This document shows, piece by piece, positions 46,177-58,770 of a stretch of DNA of 64,000 nt (the stretch's first letter is position 1; each line of letters opens with the position of its first letter). The position numbers and the translations under genes were made by a program. Source of the DNA: Litoditis marina (taxonomy: Eukaryota > Nematoda > Chromadorea > Rhabditida > Rhabditidae). A model generated the notes under the pieces. The model was not told the origin of the DNA. It searched no databases and saw only the letters and a program-made list of their open reading frames with translations. The DNA lies in assembly GCA_964036275.1 (NCBI GenBank), contig OZ038433.1:32893336-32957335 (forward strand), written 5' to 3'.

Positions 46177-49100
46177 ACCTGCGAAAAAAAGCGTCATATA
46201 GTTTGAATCTCCTTTCTCATTTCAGTTCTCGCGGTAGCCGCCGAAAGATCAGAAGTCGACGAACACTGGGTGTGGTTGATGAAGAACGTCAAACCAGTTT
46301 TAGGTAGGTTTTGAAAACCGTAGTTCCATACGTCCACAGACTATTTCAGTTCACCCGGAGGAGTTGAAAAGAAATCAGCGGTTGTTCACAAGCATTCGAG
46401 CGATTACTCGTATAGTTTCGTGCGAGAATATAATTACAAGATAACTATTGTCCCACAAATTATTTGGTTCAAGTTCAATCGCCGTCGTCCAGCACTGTTA
46501 AATAGCATGCAATATTATGTGCGCGTAACAGGGTAACCATACCCTTTTTCTTCTCAACTCTTCTCTCCATTTACTCATTTTGAGTGCCACATACTATGTG
46601 GAAGTCACGTGTTAAATCACGAATAAATCTATTCTATAATATTTTCCCTTTTCAGAGTCGTTCAGCTGCGAAAGGGATATCCGTCGTTTCGTGCTGTGTA
46701 AAGTGGAGAGTTTGATGAACATTGATGAGGCGTGCACAGCGGAATCTTCTAATGGTAAGTCGCGTTGACATTCTCAATTTCTAGTTCATTGAAAGTGTTT
46801 CATATTTGTACCTCTCGTTCACTAGAATTCAGCGTAATCACCTTAATAACTATTAATAGTTAGAAAGGAAGTCTCTTTTCTGCCGAACTTGAAAATATTG
46901 GACCAATTTTGTCGGGAAAAGTCTATTTTCGGTTAATAGTCACAGTCGTACTGGTTATCTAACTTCGTTAATTTAGTAGTTCCTCGATCGTTGTGGGGCT
47001 TTGAAGAACACAGAACAGGGGAAACTTTAGTGAAACTAGGAAAGTAATTGTACCTCATAATTTGCAGAAGAGTTGGATTCGGTGGCAGCCCGATCGGTGC
47101 ACTGCAAGTTCCATCGATTATTCTCACTGCCTTCCGATGAGAAGCTGATCAATTGTGAGTTTTTCAATATTTGTATTTCCCTGTCTCTATTGAATAGAAA
47201 GGAGAAGCTGTATTCGACTACTGTTTGTTTTCGGGATAGAAACTGTTGATTTTGATGTTTGGTTCGTTAGTTCGTTTAAGTGATTCGCGGGATCTTCTTG
47301 CCATTAACATCATTCGGTATCAGTTGATGGTTGATCTCTGATTACTTGCTCACCTCGACCAGAGTACGTATGCTAGAAGATCCCGGCACCTTTCATCATC
47401 ATCCCATCCTGCGTCTCTCACTCTGCCTCACTATTTCTTGTCTCTTACATTCCGGCGGGATGTAAGAATAGAGATATAGCGTATGTTTGAGGAGACGTAG
47501 GATGGGATGAAGGTACCGGGATTTTCTAGCATACGTACTCAGGTCTCATTTATCTCGGTTTGGAACTAGGTTAGCTTTATAATATGCTTTCCCAAAAATG
47601 GAAATCTCTTCAAGGATGAATTGTTCTGCGCTCGCTTTTCAAGATGTAGCCCACATGATATTTCAAGTGAAAGTAGGTTAGATGTTCATCCAACGGAAAT
47701 TGCACAAGTGTATGGTATCGCGCTAGCTTGATTTGTTTCTTATTCGACGATGTTCCTTCCCTGAAAGAGTTATTTCAGACTACAAGTGCTGCTATTGGAA
47801 CGGGAAAATTCCGAATCATGGCCAGATGTACCTGTCGGTGAACTTTCTCTGCTTCGACTCCTTCATAATGGGGAATCAGATCAAGATAAAGACGAAATGG
47901 ACCGACGTGTTGGTGAGCATCTTTCTCTAATATAGGACGTGTGAACTTTGCATGCTCGGGTGAAAAAACTGTGTACAATCATTATTTCGCTCAATTGTCA
48001 CAGATTCGGTTCAAACAGCTGAAACCAGGCTTATCCGAATTGACGTGGAATGTTCCATCGTTCAGCGCAGGATACTAGATTAAAGAAGGGCGATTATGTG
48101 GTCGTCCTTCTTTTAACTGTGGTGTCGTACTACTGTGGCTGTTTACTTTCGAGCGTCTAGTTTGTGTTTGTTGTTTAGAAACTGGAGAAGATTTCGTCCT
48201 TCATTCTCCCCCAAACTCTGTCCGTTGTCACTCGAGACGCCGTCTACAATTTCTCCATGTTTATCGATTTCCAAGCAACCTACACATTGGCCTCACAATT
48301 GGCCAACATTGCCATGAAACAGTCAGTTTGTATCATGTTATTATCCTTGTTTTTTGTTTATTGAATCTTTGAATGTAACGGAAATGAGCATGTCATAGTG
48401 GGCATGTGAATGAGCAGAATCACTACTATATAAGACGCTCCAATCTAAATGGTTTCCATTTTAGATAATTTCTTGGAAAACCTCAAAATATTGTGCATCA
48501 TCAGACTTGTCCGATATTTTTTCTGAAATGTCCAATTCTTCTAATTCTTGTGTCGCTCTCATTTGGAGCGCAGATAAAACTACCAAATATTTGTATGTTT
48601 CGAAATCCTCTACCACAATTATTTTCCTTTCAGAACATTATAACACACGTTTTCGCAGTTGAAAACAGTGTGAAAAAATGTGCCCAAAAAATTGTAGGTG
48701 TGAAAAATTGTGCCCAAAAAGTTGAAGTGTAAAAATTGTGCCCAAAAAATTGAAGTGTGAAAAATTGTGACACAATTTTTTGAGAGATTTGTGAAAACTG
48801 CAGTTTTTTGTGACACGCTTTTTTTTCGATTTCCTGAATAGGGACACAGCGATTCGATCATTTGGTTTTTAGTTTAAACTTGAAATAAATGGGGACTACC
48901 CGATGTCCAATCAGACATAATTCAAAAAAGTGATAACTCTTCGATGGTTAAAAGTCTCATCCTAAAAATTTCATGATATCACTAGGATTTCCTGATTTCC
49001 GAAACCATTTAGATTAAAGCGTCTTATATCATAATGGAAAATTTTGAAGAATGGGTAATATGAAAGCTTCACAATCTCCTGACTGAACCTTGTTACTTTG

Positions 49101-52100
49101 TTACCTGAAAGAAGATCAAAATATCAAGCGCGGGATTTTTTTCTTCGTTCAAAATTCGTTATGCGTCAATCTCTTGAACTTGAAACCGAGAAGTTTACGT
49201 GATGTTTTCATAACTTCTCCTCAATTTTGTTGAAATGGAGCCCGTTTTATGCATTTTGCTGGTCAGACAAACTACTAATGTGGCGTTAAATCGTAATTTG
49301 TCACGTCTTCCAGGTTAATCGAAGAGGAGGGCTTCAGTGAGGATGCGAGTCTCGTCTCGAAGGCCCTGAAGGAGAACCACCACAAAAGGGCCAGAAAGAC
49401 ATCGACCTCTTTCCTCAAAAGAGACCTCGACGCAAGGAAACGCAGTGAGGCGTACAGGCAAGTCACGTACTAACGAAAATAAACACGTTTTTCAAGGTAA
49501 ACGTGTAAGGCCGCTTTCATACTTTTTCTACGTTGGCGTTAATAGTAAAGAAAACATGCGTATTGATTCACGTCGGTAAACACCAATAAAGTCAATACGC
49601 ATGTTTTTTTACTGATAACGCCGACGTAAAAAGTATGAAAGCGGCCTAAGATTTGATGGTTTTGTAATAAAATAGACAACTTATTCGCGTATATTGGCAG
49701 CTTGTCCGCAATCGAGCATTCCGTATTTCGATGTAGGTTTGGTTATCGGGACAACGTTGCGACGAAAGCTTTAAATGTTCATCATCAAAGTTCCTAATTA
49801 TGGAATATTCATTGTGGTGGCAACAGTGACACTGTGACATTCATTTCCCAAATAACATTCAGACAGTACATAATAGATAACTTGGAACAAGATGAGGTTT
49901 ACTGGGAAAAGGTTCATACGGAACATATGGTTCAATTATGCATGTTTGTTTTGTAAATACATTGTCTCTACTGATCATCGAATACATAATAACGCGAAAA
50001 GTTTAAAAAAACATTAGGATAGGAAAACGTGAAATATGAATGGCACATTAGCTGGTGTTTCTCACGTTTACGTAACAATTAAATTTACACAATACGTTGT
50101 TGTTAGAAGCTGTCAGCATGACTTAACTTCTGATATCAACGTTGTCTGGGAAATCTCAGCTTTTTCCTTCGACTTTGATTTGAGCGAAATCTTCTCTCCG
50201 CAGACTATTTTCTGGAACAAAATAGCGTTATTACGGTATTCTAAACCTGATAGTCTAGTTGGTAGTGTTCAATTTTTAGTGATGGTCACTATTCAACCCA
50301 GATTAGCTATTCTTACTTAACTACCACCCAGCTTTAGCCTTTATTGGGAGAGTCAAAAAGTGCTCCGGCGCAAGTCGAAGTGCGACAATGGTGTATCAAG
50401 GAGTTAGGTGAAAAAAAAACACAAAAGCAAAAAAACAGCACTAGTTTCACACTCCAACCGTTGGGAAGTTCAGTTCACCTTCTCTTTTCCGTTGAATGTC
50501 CAATCGTATTGCAGATAGTCTATGACATAGTCTCCGGTGTAGAACATTTTCCGCAATGCCTTCGCCTTCTCAGACTGGTCGTCTTGGAATATTTGCAAGA
50601 TCCAACCGATGATCTGTAATGACGAGTGGTGGTGTGAGCTGTGAGAGTATTTTGGACCTGTTGCGTTCGTTAATGGGTCTTTTTCTGCTGACAGCGTCAA
50701 AACATCCCGTCGCAGCAGCCGATTTTTGCGCAAACAGTTTTAGGAAGGCTTTACTTCCACTTTAATGGTGTAAAATATGAGTTTTAATTTACTTAGTGTA
50801 ATATCTCGACTTTATCTTTGTGCTGACGTAAGACTGCGTTGTAAATTGGAAATGTCGGTCTTCTCTGTGCGGTCAAAACTGCTGCGGCTTTCAATTACCT
50901 TTTCCGGCGTTCCTCCAAAATCGTCCGCGTACCATTTGAAGGTCTTGGACAGCTGTAACGTGTTCTTCTTGCTGTCCACCTTTAAGTTCTCGTCGCTCAT
51001 CAGATATTTCTTGGCATTTTCCTTCATCTCCTGGCGGACGTTCTATAAATACAGAGGTAAGTAGTTTTTTTCGATTGGAGAATGTTAAAGCATGGACTTT
51101 AAAGGTCCTTTAAACTGCAAATGAATGGCAGTATGCAGTTTAAAGGACTGGAATATTCAGATTAGGCCACATTTCTCTAATTCAACTTAGGTCAGCTATG
51201 CTGGAGGAAAGCACGTTCCACACGCCGTCATTATAGAGATTTGTTGTAGTCACTATTTTACGGAAAATTACTGATAGAACTATGTTGTGTAAGCTACCCA
51301 CGTTGATTTTGCTGCAATAGTAGCCAAATGCTCGCTTTTTTGATCGTTTAGGAAGGTTGCAGAACACAACCGACGAAGTGCAGAGTATTTTTTTCAGTGA
51401 AATTCACGAGTGAATACCGATTGTGGTAAATTTCATCTAGATAGTATGAAGATAGATAAAGTGGTCAAGAATAGCTCGCTCACCTTGGTGGAATAGGTTC
51501 TCAGGAAGGGTGTAGATCTTGTACCAGATGTGAGGGCAAAATGAACCAACGGCTCACATTCTGGGAGAATCAACTGTAATTAGGGTATTTCAATTTCATG
51601 CGAATCTAGAATAAGCAGTTAATTTTCGCTCCCTACTACCAGAAGGAAAAAATTGGAGATAATTCTTTAATTTCACTTCGCGAATAACTTGTGTTTAGAC
51701 AACAAAGGACTGTAAGACAGCCACTACAGTATTGTGTATAGTGTTCCCACCATCTTTTTTCATATATTATAATCGAAGTTAGTGACTTTGTACCCTACCG
51801 GTAATCGCTCGTCCTGTTTTCCGAATGATTTCCACAGCATGCCCAGCCCCCTCCGATTACTTCGCAAAATTCCGTTCAGTATGGATTGCAAAGAGTATTT
51901 GTGGTCCTCGACTTGGTAGTAGGTGCTGTTTATGTACTGAAATGCTGCGTGGTATGAATGAATAACTCGAATTATTGGTTCTAGGCAACAGCATTGCTGA
52001 ACTTACGTATATGTGTCAATTACGCTAGGAGAAGGACTGTTATATCTCATGTATAGTGGACTAATCACAACTTTCCTTCGTCGTTCAAAATTGTCGCAAA

Positions 52101-55100
52101 AATACCTGCATATTCAAGGGACTGACGGATAGAATCTATGAAAACCGGGTTCAAATATGACAAATGTACCCTGACTGTAGGTGAGAAGTGTGAATAAGTG
52201 ACCGTACCTTTCTTCGCTGCCACAGACTTTGTGCCGGCCCGTATTTGTGTGTCATGTGAATGAGCATCACGTTGTACACGTTGACGAATAGTGCCAGTCT
52301 CTCATCGGCTGTACCAGATTTTACATCCACCACCAGCAGTTCTCTGGCATACTGTAGGTACCGCGAATAGTGGTCGTTGTCGACAAGACGGTGGTAGGTC
52401 ATGGTCTGTAGTAGAATTCAATACAATGTTCATTTGCGATTGAGCACGTCTTTCCACTATGTTATATGTAGAACTCCAATTGAGAAAATGGAGACAAAGA
52501 AGGAGGAAAAATAGGATGTATGGGGGAAATAGTTGTTCTTATTGGTCCTCATTTAACATCGGTAAAACTCGTGTTTTGAGTTGGCTTTCTCGCTAATCGG
52601 TTTGCACACGATAATTGGTTTGTGGTTTACCTGATAGTATAAACAGGAATACGCCCGTGAGTGGGCCCCACTGGAGTACAACAGAAATACAAAGAAGACA
52701 AATAATGAGAAAAGTATTTGTAACTTCTGGATAACGCGTCAGATTGAAATGGTTTATGCGGGGTGTGGAGACAATATAAAGTGGTTCTCAAAAGTATGAC
52801 CATTAGCGGTATAACTCCAGGGAATGTACCTTAGCTTTCTTTTGCGTACCTTTCCGTCGTCGGTTTGTATGTCGTTGTAAATCGGGCTGACAAGTTGCAC
52901 GAAATTGGCGTTGAACTCGGCGATCGATATCGAATCCTTGGATGGCATTCCACAGTTGAGAGGCTGGTTATCATCGTCTTCCACCAGCTGGTAGTACCTA
53001 TAAAACCGTTTTGTTTTTCGAATAATGTGGATGGATTCATTACTCGATGAGCTTGGCCTCTATGAATGGAGTGAGGCATCATCGCATTGAACTTTTCGGA
53101 CTTTCGGTATGGATCAAGTTTAAAATTTAATTTGTTCCATTCAAATCAAGGTCGAAAACTCGCCTCGTTTCACTGCAGTACTATTTTAACCATTGAATAT
53201 ATTCAAGAAAATTGACTGATTGAGCTGCTTATTAATGGGGTTGGAGTCGAAACTTATCGCTGAAGTATGGCCTTCAGCGACTCACCACAGCTACTCACCT
53301 ATCGGGACTGAAAGAAGAGCCCATTTCACTGGAAGTTTGTTGTCCAAACTGTTTGTCAATTAGGTCTTGGCCGATCTCAAGCGCTTCTTTTCTCTCTGAA
53401 ATAAATGGCTACTTGTTATCAGATTTATCGCATAGTGAAAATAAACGATAAACTCTCTATAGAGGTAAAAAATATTAATCCTTGTTATGTCAAAACACCG
53501 CATGTTTACCTGTACAGGTGAACGCACAGGTATGGTTGTAGGACGCGTCGAAATGATTGCGAAAGGGTGTCACTGTGCAAACATGAGGTCTGTATTTTAT
53601 GGTCAATGTTCACAAAGGAGACCGTGTTTGGTGGGGGTTGTAGTGATTACATTGCTTAATGACCCATTCACAACACCACGTTTCTTTTGATGTAGTTTGA
53701 GATGCTCGTCTCTCTACTTGCGACTCACGTAGTCCTTTTTCGCGCACAACCCATTCGATCAAGTCCTCTCCCTTGAAGGAGTTGCGATACGTCTTCAGAA
53801 GCCCCACCTGGAATGTGGAGAAGTTTAAAAAACCTGAAAAATCCGTCTACAAAGTATAAATAGTTGTCTTTTCTAATTTGAAAAAAACGTATTGTTTCGT
53901 ATTTTCTTGACACTGACTTATGTACCAATCACACGTTTCTAACCGAGGATGGTTGCGGATGAATTCTTGACGGTCAGGTTCAGATAATCGATCAACAACT
54001 CGCCTTGTTGTCACGAATCAGGTTCGCCTTTCTCATGTCGTTGATCAACTTGTTGTATTCATCCGGAACGCAGATGGGCATATTTCCTGAAACTTCGATA
54101 CTTTGATCATTTCGTAGTATTTTATCGTCATCTCGGACCTAGTGTTCACACCTGAATGTGTTTGAAGTTAGTCCAGTGGCCGTAGTTTGCTGAAAGATTT
54201 GCTTTAAACTTAAACATTCGATAGTTTATAATTCGATCAACAACCCTCGTTCGTACCCTTCTTCTCGGTATTATCGTTGAGATCGACTGCTTCTATTGGA
54301 AGTGGCACTGGTGGTCCCTGACCAGGTTCCCTTTCTGACATTTCCTCCATGAATCGGTCCCACGATTGCTCATCTTCCAACTGCAGTTAGGAATTATTAC
54401 AATCTGTATCCACCATGTTAGACTTTCGTTCAGAGAAAGTCTGAATTTAACACCATGCGTGAAGTGAGCGTAAATGACTGGTTCGAAGAAGTTGGTCATA
54501 TAGTGTGTTGTAGCATAGAGCGTCTTTCACTGACCAATGACTGTAGAGGTTCCACTCCTCCTATGTGAACGTCATCGAAGAATATTTGTGGCAGCGAATC
54601 ATCTCCTTTGGATAGTTTCGTCACCTCTTCATGACACTGAAAGGTGGACGAGCAACAATAATATGCGAACAGTTTCCTTAACAGCATAAGTTCACTTGGA
54701 CCCCTTTAATAGCATATCTCACTAGGGTGAACCGTAGCTAAGTTGTAGTTTGAACTGGATACATATCATTATTTCCGATTTCCGAACTAAAAGCAATGTG
54801 ATCAAACTACAAACACAATGGTATAGTGTAACATACATCGTTTTATCTTGTTTGAGAAAGAGCGAACCCCATAGGAGTGTATGATTGTCTAACCTGTGGA
54901 AAGCTGTCCAGCGAGACGTCAGTGTAGTGAACGTTGCTCTTCTCCAGCAGTTGCTTCGCCCGCATACAATTGGGACATCCGAGTATCGTGTAGACCACCA
55001 CATGGCCCTGAGCCTGGTCCATAACGGTCTGGCAGGTGGCCGGTAATAATTTAATATAAGAATTATATGTATTTTTCTATAAATTTGATTAATTATTATA

Positions 55101-58100
55101 CTCAATACTCTAACAGAATATATTTGAAACCAAATATAGAGTGTGAGATGGTGAAGCAAGTTGAAAAAGTTCAAGTTTAACAGAACTGGAGTTCCATCCT
55201 GGAATAGCTTTGTTGTCTGTTGTGCAGAGATAGAGCGGTATGTTGTGTAGAAGACGATAAGATCGAACAAAATATTGAACAAAATACGCCGTATTTCAAG
55301 GCGAACGTTATGTTTCAAATTTTTCTGGTATCTGAACTTCAGGGTTAGATGTAAAGTGTTCATTTGCCTCTTAGTTCGTGTTTGGATAATTGATATGGGT
55401 TTTCATAGCTGACAAAGTAGTGGTTTGTTGTACCGATCGAGGTATCAGTGTAGTGATTGTATCGAAAGAGAAAGTTTCACGAAAAAAGAAGGGAACATGG
55501 CGGTTGGTGTAAATCTGAACGATGACGTATTTGTTCCTCTCTAACTGGAACACTAGTTGCATTCAACCCCGTATCGGGCGGCGAGATCTGTGAAAGAATG
55601 TAATCCTTCCGTCAGGTGTAAATGCAACTCTTTTACTATTTTGCACCGAAAAATCAATACAAATAACATTTAATGCATACACTCACAAGACACTGGATTG
55701 ATTAGTGTGGATTGAAGACACCTTTGTATGACCGGTAACCCCCTTTTTCATACCGAAAATATAAGTATTCTGACTAATTTTAACAATGAATTGGTTATTT
55801 TCATATTGAGAATGCACCGGGACCCATATATGCTTGAAATATTGGCTAAGTTGGCTAAGTTGATGAGTGTATGATTTAATGTTGTATTTAATCATTAACG
55901 TGTAGTGATGGTGATACCGTTGAATTGAATAGAACATTACCGGCAAATTGAGAAAAATCATTAGAATCCGCCCCACAGAGAAAAAGAGTGAAAACGAAGA
56001 AATCAAAAGGGGTGATTAGAGGAAGTGTATTGTTGTACGTATATGATAAGGTCATATTGATATTGGACTTGATATATGCACCACGGGGGCTGTCGCCAAC
56101 TATGACCTCGACTACGTGACAGATCAAAGAGAACGCATCCGCTATGTACAGTACAGAAGAGTACAACGATTTATTTTGTTTCGGTGAAAAGCAGCAAATT
56201 ACAGTTGTGCTTCGGCGAAATTCGCTACGGGAAAAATTAGCTTCTTTCGTGCTAAACAGCTAATCTTGAGAAATTTTGCTTTTTTTCTCAATTATTTTAA
56301 TAAAAAAAAGCTTTCTTCTCGTAGAAGAGATCTAGAGTTCCGAGGGTATTGAATACGTGACACGATGTGCCCAACTTTAAACCGATCGCATTTTCCCTGT
56401 TTATTGAATGAAATATAATGCATTTTGTTTCGGTTGATTTAAGTAGGAGCACTAGTGGAGGTGAAAACCTGTTTTGATGAACGCAAATATGTAGAATCGT
56501 AGTATTGACGAATGTCAGGTTGTCCGGGTTTAAAAAACTCGCCCTCGCCCCGCAATTCAAGGTCAACATGTTGTTAACCCGTTGTTATCTGTACTCGGTG
56601 TACCAGTTCAGAGAAAGGAGAAACGAGGGGTGTTCGCAAATTATCTGCGACGAAAAGTTGGGGCTTTTTATAAGGTAACTGGCCAGCTGGTAGATAATAG
56701 TTTTATACACCCTCTTCACAATAGCCACCCAGCCATTTGACTGCATTAAATACGCAATAAAAGTTGGTATCTCGTGCGGCGAGCCGCTTTTTTTCCGTCG
56801 TAAATTTGCACGTTCACACCAGCATGGTTTTTGCTTTGAAAGCTGCCACTCGAATTGAAAGACTGGCTACAGCGTTTGTGTTTCCAAAATTTGTAATAGT
56901 ACATCGTAACAATGTCTAAGGTGCAGAAATGCAGTTGTATTTATTATTTGTATCGTACAGTATACACAACTGATTGCTCGTTGAAACTTGAAACTCTGTG
57001 TTAGTCAAAAATCAACCTGTATTCGTTTACTGAAGAATTCAAAATGAGAAATAGTTTAATTCTGTTTAATAATCCGTCTTACGGGTTTATTTGAATACAG
57101 TAAATTCTACATATTTTAGTTTTGGTGGGTTTTAGTGGTTATTTTATGGGGGTTATTTTAGTGGTTTTTTTAGGTAACCTAACCCTTTTTTGGTAACCTA
57201 TTTTTCAGGTTACATCAGTAGGTAACCGGTTGGTAACCTAAAATGAAGAACCGGTTACCTGTTTTTCTAACGCAAAATGTGGTTTTACCGTTAGTTTGAA
57301 CGGTAACCGGATTTTAGTTTCAGGTTACTTAAGGTTACCTACCAAGGTAACCTGAAAAAGAGGTTGCCAAAAAGGGTTAGGTTACCTAAAAACCAGGTTA
57401 GTTGTAGAATTGGCCTTTGTATACCGATTTGCTCCTATGATATTAGTGTTCCCGTGTTGCAGATGCCAGTTCAACCTGCCGTTGACGGAGAGATTAGACG
57501 GGAACACGGACTGTCGCCTGTTCACCCCCTACGACAGAAGACATGTGCAGGGCAAGATGTACCTGTCGCCCAACTTCCTCTGCTTCGCCAGCAGGGTACG
57601 TTTCTCAATTCCTCTTCCACACAGCATAAAGATATATTTTCTACAAAGCAGACCCATTTTTGTCCCAAATACGTGGAATTTCGATACTGACTGATGCTCA
57701 CTTTTGCCAGATTTCGATCGACGCATGGTCACTTTTGGGGCCACCCACATACATCTAATAAACTATTAGTGGTGACAGAAACACGGCTCTTTTAGTCACA
57801 CATACTCACCTTTTTGTGTTGCGCATGCTCACTTTTCTCGATCTGATGTAAAGGTATTTTACGTATGACTTCGCTAGTAGGGTACGTTCAGCTGTTACTC
57901 TACTATTCCTTCAAGGCCGAGTTCAATACTAGCCGTTTAGTTACCTCACCAAATGAGTGTATGTCCTAGGAACATGACTCGACGCTCTCTTTTTCTCGTT
58001 TAGAACTTCATCTCCTTGTCTTCTTCTCTTCCTCTCACTTCTCTTGATCTTACTCCCAACGTAATGTTCTGATCGGTATCAGTGGGAAAGTTCATTTGGA

Positions 58101-58686
58101 GTTTCTAAGTTGTACATTTGAATATCTAAAAGAGTATCCGTAAGGTCCGACTAAGCGACAAAAATAGTTAGTTTCCAAATGCATACACAAGAATGTTTAT
58201 GATTTTTATCGAAAGTAGACCGATTTTCTTACTTTCGGCTGAAAAGTAGTCCCTTTTAGAATATTTCTGACCATTCGGACAACCTTTACTGGTGCGGTAT
58301 CATTGTTCCATCTGTATTCCAGACAGACCGACTGGTCTCAGTCGTGTTGCCCATGTTGGATATCTCCTCGGCCGAGGAGTGTACTTCGCTGGTGGGCGAG
58401 GACCGATCCAGTGGCAGGGCCCTCATAGTCTGTCTCAACTCGGGGGTACGTCCATTTTACATCCGCTTGTTCAGTTAAGAACAATGACTGGCTGCTTAGC
58501 CGCCCATATAGGAAAAGCTCACTTATTCTATTGTCGGACGTTTAGTTAGTAAAGACCAGAAATGGCGGTTACTTTTCGAAGTATACTTCGAGTCTGCTGG
58601 GGTAATTTCTCGCTGTTTTTTTTTGACAGTTTTCTTGTCAACTGATTGGGCACGTGAACTCAGGAAGACGCGGGTTGATTCAATCA

Positions 58687-58770
<84 letters not shown>

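Noticed and set aside
54722..55363. A 213-codon open frame on the minus strand
   Set aside because: It overlaps the glutaredoxin exon in a different frame; the overlapping part is a shadow and the rest is AT-rich without family similarity.
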